64,000 nucleotides of DNA, from NCBI RefSeq assembly GCF_001885735.1, contig NZ_JXKG01000014.1, positions 1-64,000 on the forward strand, read 5' to 3'. Shown here in pieces: positions 39,301-47,723 of the stretch. The notes under the pieces were generated by a model. It was not told the origin of the DNA, did not search any database, and worked only from the letters and a program-made list of their open reading frames with translations. Every line of letters begins with the position of its first letter. Within the stretch, counting starts at the first letter, position 1. A program made the position numbers and the translations under genes. Source of the stretch: Enterococcus canintestini (GTDB lineage Bacteria > Bacillota > Bacilli > Lactobacillales > Enterococcaceae).

Positions 39301-40924
39301 AAGTAAAGTAGCGTTCCAATAAATCGCGATCATCATTTGTATAACCGCTTCGCTCATCATTTATCGTCTTTTGCGCCGCTTCCACAGCAAATTGTGGAAT
39401 TGTATGTTCTTTCCCATCTTTATCTTTAAAAGTTTTATCAGAATATTCTTCGTTTGTCTGATCTTGTAGTCTTTCTTGATCGTTATCCGCTTTTTTTAGA
39501 CTACCAAAATGAATCATCACAGTTTTCCTGTCTGAGCTATCTTGATAAATCCCATATTGGTAAGGTTCAGATTGTACACGATTTTTAAAATCTGATTTTG
39601 TTTCGCCAGGATTTTGTTTTAATAATTTGAAGCCGGTGTTTTCCTTAGGTTTTAAAGTACCTGTATCTCCATTCTTTCTATAGGTTGGTCCATTACCATA
39701 ATCGGCCAATACGTATGACTCGTATGCTGCAGTCGTAGAAGGAATACCACCTACTTGATTTGTTAAGTCGTTAGCAGATAGCCCGATTGGCAAGTTAATA
39801 AAACTAGAAATTGTGAATTCCGTAACCGTTGCACCTGGCGGTAATTCATCTTCGATATAACCGCCGTAGTTATCTTCTGTCCCTTGATTATTAACCTCTG
39901 GTGACCAAACATCCGTGTAGTTTTCTCCCCACTCATGCCAGTTTTCTGGTTTTCGCAACGGATTATCCAGATAAAACCCTTGATAAGGATTTCCTGCGCC
40001 ACCGTTGACTTTATAGTTAACCTCATCACCAGCAAGCTCAAGATTCGCGGCTTCATTAAAGCGGATGCCCCATTTTACGGAGTTGTTTGAGACTGCTGTA
40101 TTAAATTTAAACGAAAAACCATTCGCCATTTTTAATTCGTTAATTTCAAACTTCATGTTCTTTGTAAATGGTTCGTCATTTTCATTTTTACCAAACGTAA
40201 CAGGAAAAACACCGCTTGTTTTAACAAAGTTAGCTAACATTCCTGGAAGTTCTAAATCGAGTTCAACTGTTTGCAAAGATGTTTTTTTTATTTGAAATTT
40301 AATTTCTTGGGTATTTGCCCCCGGCTTTTCTTGAATTTTATAAGTATAGACTACTTCATCACTATCATCTTTAACCTCGATTTCATTTGTTGCCTGCATA
40401 TACCAATGATCATTGTCCTTTGAAGTACCACCTACTTGCGGTATATCAATTGTAAAAGTATCCCCTGCTTGCATACTCCCAAGTTGCAATTTAAAGACTA
40501 AATCATAGGCACGATTGGAAACCGCCGCATTACTTTCGGAAATTTCTTCATTTTGTGCATCAATAATAGCCCAATCAAGTACTTTGACCGCACTGGAAAT
40601 ATCCGCTCGTGATTGTCGTTTAGCTATATCAGCTGCCGTTTGTTTTTTTGGTTCGCTTTCTTGGGTAGATTCTTCTTCCAAAGATGATGCGTCATCTTTT
40701 TGTTTTGCTTGATTACTTTCATCAGAAGCAGAAGTATCGGTTTTTCCATTTTGATTACTGGCTGCACTATTTGATAAGGTCGTTTCCTCAGTTGACTCTT
40801 GTGTCACTTCGGTGGAATTAACCGTCGAATTATTCGTTTGCAAAGAAAAAGCAGAAACAGAAGGAGAGACAATGACAGACAAAAACAAAGTAAGTATTGT
40901 GAATAAATTCCCTATCTTTTTCAT
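36371..40924 (-). CDS. Large pilus tip adhesin-like protein with CnaB-type repeats
   Basis: 1517-residue surface protein, first gene of the pilus operon. It has a signal peptide (about 1-26) and a Ser/Thr/Glu-rich disordered stretch (about 30-105), then an adhesive region with MSCRAMM-like features (about 110-600; YIEDELPPGATVTEF near 345). Five or more CnaB-like modules follow, with E-box segments FRFVETKAPTGF (near 700), FIETKTLAGYQL (near 1105) and LLLETKTVEGYQL (near 1420). A MucBP/InlB-repeat-like piece, YKVEHWIQKD, is near 752. I see no cysteine, so no thioester, and no MIDAS motif of a von Willebrand A domain. The sorting signal is MPKAGG rather than LPXTG, followed by a hydrophobic helix and an unusually long tail. 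Confidence 0.85.
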   Translation of the reverse strand: MKKIGNLFTILTLFLSVIVSPSVSAFSLQTNNSTVNSTEVTQESTEETTLSNSAASNQNGKTDTSASDESNQAKQKDDASSLEEESTQESEPKKQTAADIAKRQSRADISSAVKVLDWAIIDAQNEEISESNAAVSNRAYDLVFKLQLGSMQAGDTFTIDIPQVGGTSKDNDHWYMQATNEIEVKDDSDEVVYTYKIQEKPGANTQEIKFQIKKTSLQTVELDLELPGMLANFVKTSGVFPVTFGKNENDEPFTKNMKFEINELKMANGFSFKFNTAVSNNSVKWGIRFNEAANLELAGDEVNYKVNGGAGNPYQGFYLDNPLRKPENWHEWGENYTDVWSPEVNNQGTEDNYGGYIEDELPPGATVTEFTISSFINLPIGLSANDLTNQVGGIPSTTAAYESYVLADYGNGPTYRKNGDTGTLKPKENTGFKLLKQNPGETKSDFKNRVQSEPYQYGIYQDSSDRKTVMIHFGSLKKADNDQERLQDQTNEEYSDKTFKDKDGKEHTIPQFAVEAAQKTINDERSGYTNDDRDLLERYFTLTYGESNAIKGAIAAYNISLNVRYDPETTGAVMNTANIYNHSALTLNRTVPERMPKANSSTTTLRNPIGHITLSSTEVLLQKLDADLFTENGDYIGINGAEFKLQRKVENGWQDIGDSIYTTDNISYIEEENEKQLAGMIRLNIETIIGDSGAKLTDTFRFVETKAPTGFSDRDSPNWSNEAQAIVSDEFTLNNSSTGVVVTVWNRHKQASYKVEHWIQKDNTPGSSTDDFELAYTEEKEALAGDKVQGQPLDSLQITHYYNASFTSQYGQLSGTVPDPASGDPELVLKLYYTKDKVIPFTLYKLGIDGKPLRKTETEQVTFQLYRWMYGKQPPEATWENTPPTPENIAKGYWTYVVENKTTGKLTSQATKPSDTDLVKQLELTTDELGRIRDERLVYSTDFGARLALVEVENTHSDYEIPEITDNYWVVQIKNPTGFDWVEGYGTKKTGKVQYKPEGSAINYWAIPNRFEVSPTIYKVDEDDNPMASDNTQKVEFDVYEYIGPDNIRPDKVTNEVRDFNNPLASAYKANWQKLGASPYQTDAQGKIVDTDNNPIVLDDNKIYSFIETKTLAGYQLPNNQSFTPDRANHWLVSLGGNLQLSSGVSGYVDARPSQWLANFYEKATLFEVKPSGIYLKNRKLTEIPIFKVDENLNPIRQSSAENFQFEAYLYQSSGDYKTTPLSDSSWKKISSDVLADSFDGDGLGQLFTEDDTLENKIGRTEVVKEQIVGIKEIKGMTDYNNHTGYWVVKLVWDPNAKVNNVTSIEYFENNELVTNDEDTEYHKLLNGKAYLKNSRVPAHDFSFIKEDEQQNPLGNVSFALYKAKSETGSENPNDQNTRWDITEEPYREATSSMDTYNLGTVFFQGLVTGEYLLLETKTVEGYQLPQGYWILTVSNGGEVTIRGSTDPPPPAFYKKDNQYYLPNYRATVMPKAGGIGLHVIVSIGIMFLGLAAIVLLEIYKEQFLPGVRFVIDKLKK

Positions 40925-41845
40925 CTATATCACTCCTCTCTGATAATTGTTTCTAAAGTTAACCTGTATACGAGATACAAGCATCATTTAGATTTAATTA
41001 ATTCATTTAACAACCAAGCATAACAACAGTTCTCTAATTAAACTTTTCACTATTAAAACTAAATGAATAAAAAATAACTTTTTAATCAACTAAAAAATAA
41101 CAAACGTAAGTCCAAAAAAATTATTGCATTTTCTTTTCTTGTTTTTTTAAATTTAGTTTTATTTACCAAAAACCCACAAAATAAAGTTCACAAAAACTAA
41201 AAAACAGATATTATTTTATTTTAAAATAGTAATAAATAAATTATTCTCATCATCTACAATTTCATTTTATAACTTTTTATCATCAATTTCAAATGATTTA
41301 TTAAAAATAAAATTAAATAATTTTAATAAAATGAAAAATTAACTTTTAATACACTCATATACTACCCGCAATAAAAGAACTTAAGTTATTTAACTTTTAT
41401 CACTTTTTTTAAAATTTTTGATAAAATATGGATTGATCACCCTTTGTGACAGCTACAGTTTCTTTGTGCATTGTTTGACAATCATAAGTAAAAAAACAAA
41501 TTACAATTTCGACAAATTAAGTTAAATAACAAGCAATATAATACTTATTATTCAAATATTTAAATTTTTCTAAAAAAAGTGATAAAGTTGTCATAAAAAT
41601 CACAATTTATTTTTGTTTATGGCCTACCAAATGCTTTTTTTGATAATACTAAAAAAATATTCTCTTCTATTGTGAAACTAAACACAATTCATTCTTTATT
41701 TATTTATTTTGTTTTGACATATTTTATGATTCTTAATTTCAGACATTATTTATAGTTGAAAAACTAAAAACACTTACGCTACACAGCAGTCGTAAGATAA
41801 AATTTTAATAGTTGGTAAAGAGCTGTATTCCTTACAGAAGATAGA
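40925..41845. other. AT-rich gene-free gap upstream of the pilus operon
   Basis: About 920 bases of very AT-rich DNA (A/T runs throughout) separate the tip gene from the prkC terminator. GAGAGGAG just before the tip ATG is its ribosome binding site. I find no convincing consensus promoter, no ORF above background and no structured RNA that I recognise. It should contain the pilus promoter and any regulatory sites. Confidence 0.7.
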
Positions 41846-41884
41846 TAAAAAAGAGCTGCGACAAAAACTTGTCACAGCTCTTTT
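41846..41884 (-). terminator. Terminator of the priA-prkC operon
   Basis: Inverted repeat AGAGCTGTGACAA / TTGTCGCAGCTCT with one mismatch and T6 on the minus strand. It resembles the hairpin at 56712-56749 almost exactly, so it belongs to a recurrent terminator type in this genome. Confidence 0.9.
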
Positions 41885-41955
41885 ACAATAATGGAAGTTA
41901 AGAAACAACTTCTTAACTAACTACTTCTGTTACGCTTTTATTTTATTTTATTTTA

Positions 41956-44121
41956 TTACGGAACCTCAATATCTCCAGCTTTATCAACTGCTAGGCTATT
42001 TTCGTTGCCGTCATCTCGTTGGAAATAAAAAGTAGCACTTTCGCCTTTTTTAACCGTCACATCAATTGCTTCTTTGTGGGTATCATTCGGCGCTAAGGTA
42101 AAGTTGGCAACTTCTTTTTTCGTACCATTTTCATCGGTTAAATAAACTTTCACTTGTTGGTTTTCAGAGTCTGAACCAGTGTAACTGGCCGTTAAATTAA
42201 CTTTAAAAGTTTGTGGCTCATCACTTTTATCTGGTCCTTTTGAAATAATAACCTTGACTGTATTGCCGATTTTGACTGTTTGACCAGCCCCAGGGTCTGT
42301 GCGAATGACTTGATCTTTTGCCACACTATCAGAAAATTCTTCTGCGGCTTCATACTCCAAGCCGTAATCTTTTAATGTGTTTTTGGCATCAATGTCTGAT
42401 TTTCCAGCTAAATCTGGCAAAGTAATTTTGTCAGTTCCTAGACTAACCGTCAACGTAATTTGCGTTTTATCAGGAATTGCTTCTGCACCTTCTTTTGGTG
42501 TTTGGGCAATAATTTGATTTTCCGGCGTAGTATCACTGTATGTCTCTTCTTTTTTAATCTGGCTTTCTTTAATTCCTTTTTCCATTAAATCATTGACAGC
42601 CTCGTTATACGTATAGCCACTATAATTCACCATATTAACCGGTTCGACACCACGACTAACCGTTAAGACGACTTTTTGTGATTCAGGGGAAACTTTTTCT
42701 CCTTCTGCTGGATCTTGGGAAATGATTTTTCCTTCTGCAACATCATCACTATATTCCTCTTTGCGACTGATATTACTTTCTTGGAAACCAAGATTTTTTA
42801 ACGCTCTTAAGGCATCATCGTAAGTTTCATCTGTGACATCTTTCATTTCAATCTTTTCTTTGCCGATACTTTCATAAATCGTGATTTCACTGTTTTCTTT
42901 GACCACATTACCAATGGCAGGATCTGTTTTTACCACCCGATCGGCTTCAACAGTTTCACTTGGAATTTTTTCTACCTTGCCAGGTTTTAGTCCGACTTGT
43001 TGCAGTTTTTCTTTTGCTGCTGCTACTGTCATTTCACTGACATCTGGCACTGTAACTTCTCCTCTGCCACCGGAAAAGAAGGCATAAGCTAGTCCGCCAC
43101 ATAATAATAAAAATAGAAAAATTGGTAATAGCCACCATTTTCTTTTTTTCTTTTTAGGTTTTTCCGGTTTTGTTTCTTCTACCGGCGCTACTTCTTCTTT
43201 TTCTTCGACTTTTGTAATCAGCTCTTCTGGAATTGGCGTTAACGCTTTGGTGGCGTCATCCATGACATGTGGTTGCCAACGCGGTTCATTTAATCGTTCC
43301 GGATTTAGCACCGTCGCTAGGTCTTCACGCATTTCATCTGCTGTTTTATAGCGGTCAGCTGGATTTTTGGCCGTCGCATGTAAAACAACATTTTCCAAAG
43401 ACTGGGGTAAGTTATGATCGAAAGTGCGAATGGAAGGCATTTCTTCTTGGAAATGTTTCAAAGCAATTGTCACTGCCGACTCGCCATCAAATGGAACGCG
43501 TCCAGTCAACATTTCATATAAAATAATCCCAATCGCGTAAATATCCGATTGATTAGTCGCCATACTTCCTCTTGCTTGTTCTGGAGAAAGATAATGGACG
43601 GAACCTAACATAGTGTTAGTTTGTGTGATAGAAGTTTCCGTTAAGGCAATGGCGATTCCAAAGTCAGCGATTTTCACCACACCATCTTCATTAATCAAAA
43701 TATTTTGCGGTTTTAAATCACGATGAATAATCCGGTGTTGGTGGGCTAATGCGATTGCGCTTAAAATTTGTTGCATAATTTCCACTACTGTCAAATACGG
43801 AATTGGATAATTTTTCTTAATGTATTGTTTTAAATCCATCCCTTTGACATATTCCATCACCAAATATTGCATGCCGTCTTCTTCGCCGACATCATAAACG
43901 GTAACAATGTTAGGATGAACAAGTTCTGTTGAAGCTAACGCTTCCCGTTGAAAACGGCGAATCGCATCTTGATCGTTTTGAAAATCAAAACGTAAAATTT
44001 TAATTGCTACTTCCCGATCCAAAATCAAATCTTGGGCTAAAAATACATTGGCCATGCCGCCACTACCAATGTTACCAATAATCAAGTAGCGTCCGCTTAA
44101 TTTTTTACCAATTTCAATCAT
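41956..44121 (-). CDS. prkC: PASTA-domain Ser/Thr protein kinase (PrkC/IreK/StkP)
   Basis: Membrane kinase sensing muropeptides or lipid II and controlling wall homeostasis. The 721-residue protein has an N-terminal kinase domain with [22 protein letters not shown] and ADFGIA, and an activation loop rich in Thr ([14 protein letters not shown]). A basic juxtamembrane stretch precedes one membrane helix (about 325-345). Four PASTA repeats follow (about 355-625), then a C-terminal beta-rich domain (about 635-721). I chose ATG at 44121, eight bases after GGAGG and overlapping the stp stop by eight bases. It is the last gene before the pilus insertion. Confidence 0.96.
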   Translation of the reverse strand: MIEIGKKLSGRYLIIGNIGSGGMANVFLAQDLILDREVAIKILRFDFQNDQDAIRRFQREALASTELVHPNIVTVYDVGEEDGMQYLVMEYVKGMDLKQYIKKNYPIPYLTVVEIMQQILSAIALAHQHRIIHRDLKPQNILINEDGVVKIADFGIAIALTETSITQTNTMLGSVHYLSPEQARGSMATNQSDIYAIGIILYEMLTGRVPFDGESAVTIALKHFQEEMPSIRTFDHNLPQSLENVVLHATAKNPADRYKTADEMREDLATVLNPERLNEPRWQPHVMDDATKALTPIPEELITKVEEKEEVAPVEETKPEKPKKKKRKWWLLPIFLFLLLCGGLAYAFFSGGRGEVTVPDVSEMTVAAAKEKLQQVGLKPGKVEKIPSETVEADRVVKTDPAIGNVVKENSEITIYESIGKEKIEMKDVTDETYDDALRALKNLGFQESNISRKEEYSDDVAEGKIISQDPAEGEKVSPESQKVVLTVSRGVEPVNMVNYSGYTYNEAVNDLMEKGIKESQIKKEETYSDTTPENQIIAQTPKEGAEAIPDKTQITLTVSLGTDKITLPDLAGKSDIDAKNTLKDYGLEYEAAEEFSDSVAKDQVIRTDPGAGQTVKIGNTVKVIISKGPDKSDEPQTFKVNLTASYTGSDSENQQVKVYLTDENGTKKEVANFTLAPNDTHKEAIDVTVKKGESATFYFQRDDGNENSLAVDKAGDIEVP

Positions 44122-44857
44122 GGGCAGTGCCTCCAATTTCAATTAGTAAAACTGTAATATTATCCGCACCACCGGCATCATTGGCACCAGAAATTAACTT
44201 TTGTACTTTTTCATCTAAAGAAATCGGCTCATCGATAATCCATTTAATGACATCATCAGTTAACATATTGGTTAAACCATCAGAAGCTAACAACAAATAA
44301 TCACCGTCTTTATAAAAATGACTGGCAATATCAACTTCTACTAAGCCAGGCATCCCAACAGAACGCGTTAATACATTGCGACGAGGATGGACCGCGGCCA
44401 TCTCTTGGGTAATTTCACCTGAACGTACCAACTCATTTACTAATGAGTGATCTTCTGTTAACTGGGTGATTTCATGATCTCGCACCAAATACATGCGACT
44501 ATCTCCTACATGGGCTAACGCAAATTCTTCAGCAAAAACGGCAACACACACAATTGTCGTCCCCATACCTTGTAGTTCTGGTTTTTCTTGTCCCAATTCA
44601 TAAACTGCATCATTAGCGGCTTGAATCGCTGTGACAAACCACGAGCACGCTTTTTCTGGCGAATCAATTGCCGTTTCTTGCCATTTTGCTCCAATGCCTT
44701 CTACCGCCATTTTACTTGCAACGTCACCGGCCTGATGCCCGCCCATGCCATCGGCTAAAATTGCTAATGTAATAGCAGCTTGATTTTTAAAAACGGCGAC
44801 ATAGTCTTGATTGCTATTACGCTTTTTGCCTACATCCGTTTGAAAACTAATCTGCAT
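44114..44857 (-). CDS. stp: PP2C-type Ser/Thr phosphatase (PrpC/IreP/Stp)
   Basis: Dephosphorylates PrkC and its substrates; metal dependent. The 247-residue protein has [53 protein letters not shown] and [11 protein letters not shown], the ordered PP2C motifs with metal-binding aspartates. It overlaps prkC by eight bases and follows rsmB by nine, a coupled arrangement conserved across Firmicutes. Confidence 0.96.
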   Translation of the reverse strand: MQISFQTDVGKKRNSNQDYVAVFKNQAAITLAILADGMGGHQAGDVASKMAVEGIGAKWQETAIDSPEKACSWFVTAIQAANDAVYELGQEKPELQGMGTTIVCVAVFAEEFALAHVGDSRMYLVRDHEITQLTEDHSLVNELVRSGEITQEMAAVHPRRNVLTRSVGMPGLVEVDIASHFYKDGDYLLLASDGLTNMLTDDVIKWIIDEPISLDEKVQKLISGANDAGGADNITVLLIEIGGTAHD

Positions 44858-44866
44858 TTTGCCACC

Positions 44867-46231
44867 TCATTTTTCCTTTTTCAGACAACTAATAAAAAAG
44901 CCGTCAGTCATAAAGTCCTGTGGATATAATGTCAACATCTCATCTACTAGTTTACTTGTGATTAATTCATTTGCAATCACTGGCACCAATTTAAACTCTG
45001 GATGATCTTGTAAAAAGCTTTCTACTACATCTTGATTTTCTTCTTTCAAAATCGTACAAGTACTGTAAATGAGTAAGCCACCAGGTTTTAATGTTTGTGC
45101 CACACTGTCGAGAATTTCTCTTTGAATCGTCGGCAAACGGGTAAAATCACTGGCTTGTTTTTGATACTTAATATCTGGTTTACGCCGCATTAATCCTAAA
45201 CCTGAACAAGGAGCATCGACTAAGATACGATCAAAAGAAGCCGGCGCAAATTCCTCATGGGCTTCTCTTGCATCTAATTGTTGCGTAGTGACTACATCTT
45301 CTACTCTTAGACGAGCAGCGTTTTCTTTAATAAGTTGGACTTTTTGTTGATGAATATCTAGTGCGGTGACTTTTCCACCGGCTGCTGCATCAAGAAAAGT
45401 CGCAATGTGGGTTGTTTTCCCACCAGGAGCTGCACAGGCATCTAACACTTTCATTCCTTTTTCAACTTGCAAGGCCGGTGCCACTAACATCGAACTTTCG
45501 TCTTGGACTGTTAATACACCATAACGGAAAAGCTGGCTACCAGCTAAAAAGCCTTTTTTTGCAACAATCCCAAAAGGTGAAACGATACTTTTTTCGGCTT
45601 CTATCCCATCTTCTGATAAAGTTGCAATCGCTTCTTCGCGGGTTACACTTCGCAAGTCTACCCGCGCTGAAACATGACTGACTTCAAAAAGAGACAAGCC
45701 AAGTTTTAGAGTTTGTTCGCTACCAATTTGTTGCACAAATTTTTCTGTCAACCAGACAGGCATACTAATTTCTGTTGCCAAACGTTCCAGCGGATCTGCA
45801 ATTTCTGTAACCGCCGGGACACCTTTTCGTTGTACGTTGCGCAAAACGCCATTGACGAATTTGCTAATTCCGATATTTCCTCTAACTTTAGCGATTTCTG
45901 TCGCTTCATTTAAAATTGCATGAGCGGGTACTTTATCCAAATAAAGCAGTTGAAATAAAGAAAGGCGTAACAACAAGCGGACCCACGTATCAACTTTTTT
46001 TGCCCCTTTTAAAAATGGTGACAAATAATAATCAAGTAATAGCTGACGAGAAATCGTGCCGTACACCAGACCGGTTAAAAGGCGAGCATCTTTATCAGAA
46101 AGCTGACCTTTTAAAATAGCATCATTAATTAATAGATTGGAATACGCGCCGCCTTTTTCCACTCGTTCTAGCGCGTGTAATGCGACATAACGAACCGATT
46201 TTTTCATGGATTTGGGTATTTTATTACTCAC
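44867..46231 (-). CDS. rsmB: 16S rRNA (cytosine-967-C5)-methyltransferase
   Basis: Methylates C967 of 16S rRNA. The 454-residue protein has an N-terminal NusB-like domain (about 8-145, ARLLTGLVYGTISRQ) and a Rossmann-type methyltransferase with SAM site DACAAPGGKTTHIA and two active cysteines in VDAPCSGLGLMRRKPD and YSTCTI. It overlaps the end of fmt by eight bases. Confidence 0.95.
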   Translation of the reverse strand: MSNKIPKSMKKSVRYVALHALERVEKGGAYSNLLINDAILKGQLSDKDARLLTGLVYGTISRQLLLDYYLSPFLKGAKKVDTWVRLLLRLSLFQLLYLDKVPAHAILNEATEIAKVRGNIGISKFVNGVLRNVQRKGVPAVTEIADPLERLATEISMPVWLTEKFVQQIGSEQTLKLGLSLFEVSHVSARVDLRSVTREEAIATLSEDGIEAEKSIVSPFGIVAKKGFLAGSQLFRYGVLTVQDESSMLVAPALQVEKGMKVLDACAAPGGKTTHIATFLDAAAGGKVTALDIHQQKVQLIKENAARLRVEDVVTTQQLDAREAHEEFAPASFDRILVDAPCSGLGLMRRKPDIKYQKQASDFTRLPTIQREILDSVAQTLKPGGLLIYSTCTILKEENQDVVESFLQDHPEFKLVPVIANELITSKLVDEMLTLYPQDFMTDGFFISCLKKEK

Positions 46232-47168
46232 CTAATTTTTCTCCTTGTACTACGTTTTGTCCTACCCCATTTAAAAAGGCCTGAATTTCTTGTTTGCCTT
46301 TGCCGGCAGGTTGTAATTCATTAAGCGCTAAAACAGTCTGTTGACCACAAGCAACAAGTAATTCGTGTTTATCTTTTTTGATAATTGTTCCAGGTGTTGC
46401 ATCTGTCGTTTCAGCTAGTGGGGTCACATCCCAAATTTTAAAACGGACACCACGATACGTTGTAAAAGCAATTGGCCACGGGCGCATGCCCCGCACTTGA
46501 TTATCAATTTGAACAGCCGTTTTTTGCCAATCAATCGCTTCTTGTTCCCGAGTAATATTGGGTGAGAAAGTCACTTTGGCTTCATCTTGCGGTGTTTTTT
46601 CTAGCGCACCATTAATTAATGCTGGTAGAGTGTCTAATAGCAACCCTTTTCCCAGTAAGCTCAATTTTTCAAACATGGTACCAACATCATCCGTTTTTGT
46701 AATTGGAATTTCTGCTTGGTTATATATGGCACCGGCATCCATTTTTTTAATCATTTCCATAATCGTAACACCCGTTTTGTCCTCGCCATTCATAATGGCA
46801 TAATGAACAGGAGCGCCACCGCGATATTTTGGTAATAATGAAGCGTGGACGTTAATGGCACCAAGTCGCGGAATTTGTAGTAATTTTTCTGGTAAAAACT
46901 GACCAAATGCCGCTGTTACAATTAAATCTGGCGCAAGTTCCGCAATTTTTGCCATTTCAGGTGAGCCGCTAATTTTTTCTGGTTGTAAAACTAATAAATC
47001 ATGTTTTAAAGCGGCAACTTTTACCGGTGGTGGTGTGATTACGCGTTTACGTCCGACTGGTCGATCTGGTTGGGTTACTACAGCTTGAACCTGATAGCCG
47101 GCTTCTAATAATCCTTCTAAAATCGGAACTGAAAAAGCAGGTGTTCCCATAAAAACTATTTTAGTCAT
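46224..47168 (-). CDS. fmt: Methionyl-tRNA formyltransferase
   Basis: Formylates initiator Met-tRNA. The protein (314 residues from ATG at 47168) has IVFMGTPAFSVPILE, HASLLPKYRGGAPVHYA with the catalytic histidine and the SLLPKYRG signature, and a C-terminal OB-like domain. Two in-frame ATG codons lie in the overlap with def; 47168 has the better spacing (nine bases) from GGAGG, 47174 has only three. Overlaps def. Confidence 0.95.
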   Translation of the reverse strand: MTKIVFMGTPAFSVPILEGLLEAGYQVQAVVTQPDRPVGRKRVITPPPVKVAALKHDLLVLQPEKISGSPEMAKIAELAPDLIVTAAFGQFLPEKLLQIPRLGAINVHASLLPKYRGGAPVHYAIMNGEDKTGVTIMEMIKKMDAGAIYNQAEIPITKTDDVGTMFEKLSLLGKGLLLDTLPALINGALEKTPQDEAKVTFSPNITREQEAIDWQKTAVQIDNQVRGMRPWPIAFTTYRGVRFKIWDVTPLAETTDATPGTIIKKDKHELLVACGQQTVLALNELQPAGKGKQEIQAFLNGVGQNVVQGEKLGE

Positions 47169-47652
47169 CTTCATGCGCCTCCATATATGCTTCTAAGTCT
47201 TCTTCTTTAATGTAATCAATAACTTTATCGGTAAATAAGATGCCGTGTAAATGGTCGATTTCATGTTGAATCGCCCGTGAAAGATAGCCATCTGCTTCTA
47301 CTTCCAACTCGTCACCTTCCCGATCATAAAACCGAACTGTAATCAAATCCGCTCTTTTGACGGTACCATAGACATGCGGGATACTCAAACATCCTTCAAC
47401 ATCAATTGTACTACCTTTTTGGGCAATGATTTTGGGATTGATCATTTCAAATCGTTCTGCTTCTTCTAATTCAACAATCGCCACTTGCAGATTTTTTCCT
47501 ATTTGGGGGGCTGCGATACCGATGCCATCATGTACCACCATGGTTTCATGCATTTTGTCTAACATCATCACCAAATCATCGGTAATTTCTGAAACTGCTT
47601 TATTTTCTTGGCGTAAGCGGCGGTCTGGGTCTAATAAAATTGGATAAGGCAT
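47161..47652 (-). CDS. def: Peptide deformylase
   Basis: Removes the N-formyl group from new proteins. The 163-residue protein shows the three PDF motifs: GIGIAAPQIG, EGCLSIP (cysteine metal ligand) and QHEIDHLHG (two histidine ligands). It follows priA after 71 bp and overlaps fmt. Type 1-like in length. Confidence 0.96.
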   Translation of the reverse strand: MPYPILLDPDRRLRQENKAVSEITDDLVMMLDKMHETMVVHDGIGIAAPQIGKNLQVAIVELEEAERFEMINPKIIAQKGSTIDVEGCLSIPHVYGTVKRADLITVRFYDREGDELEVEADGYLSRAIQHEIDHLHGILFTDKVIDYIKEEDLEAYMEAHEDD

Positions 47653-47723
47653 ATTTACTCCTAACTTTTCTTGTAGTGTTTGAAGCTAAAAATTAACTTG
47701 AAACAAGCTACTGGCAATGGCAA

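Noticed and set aside
36371-40924. Von Willebrand A domain or thioester adhesin at the pilus tip
   Set aside because: No DxSxS metal site and no cysteine for a thioester were found on reading the protein.
41440-41480. A family B repeat or hairpin in the AT-rich pilus leader (GTGACAGCTACAG)
   Set aside because: Only one short arm matches and no complementary arm follows; likely chance.
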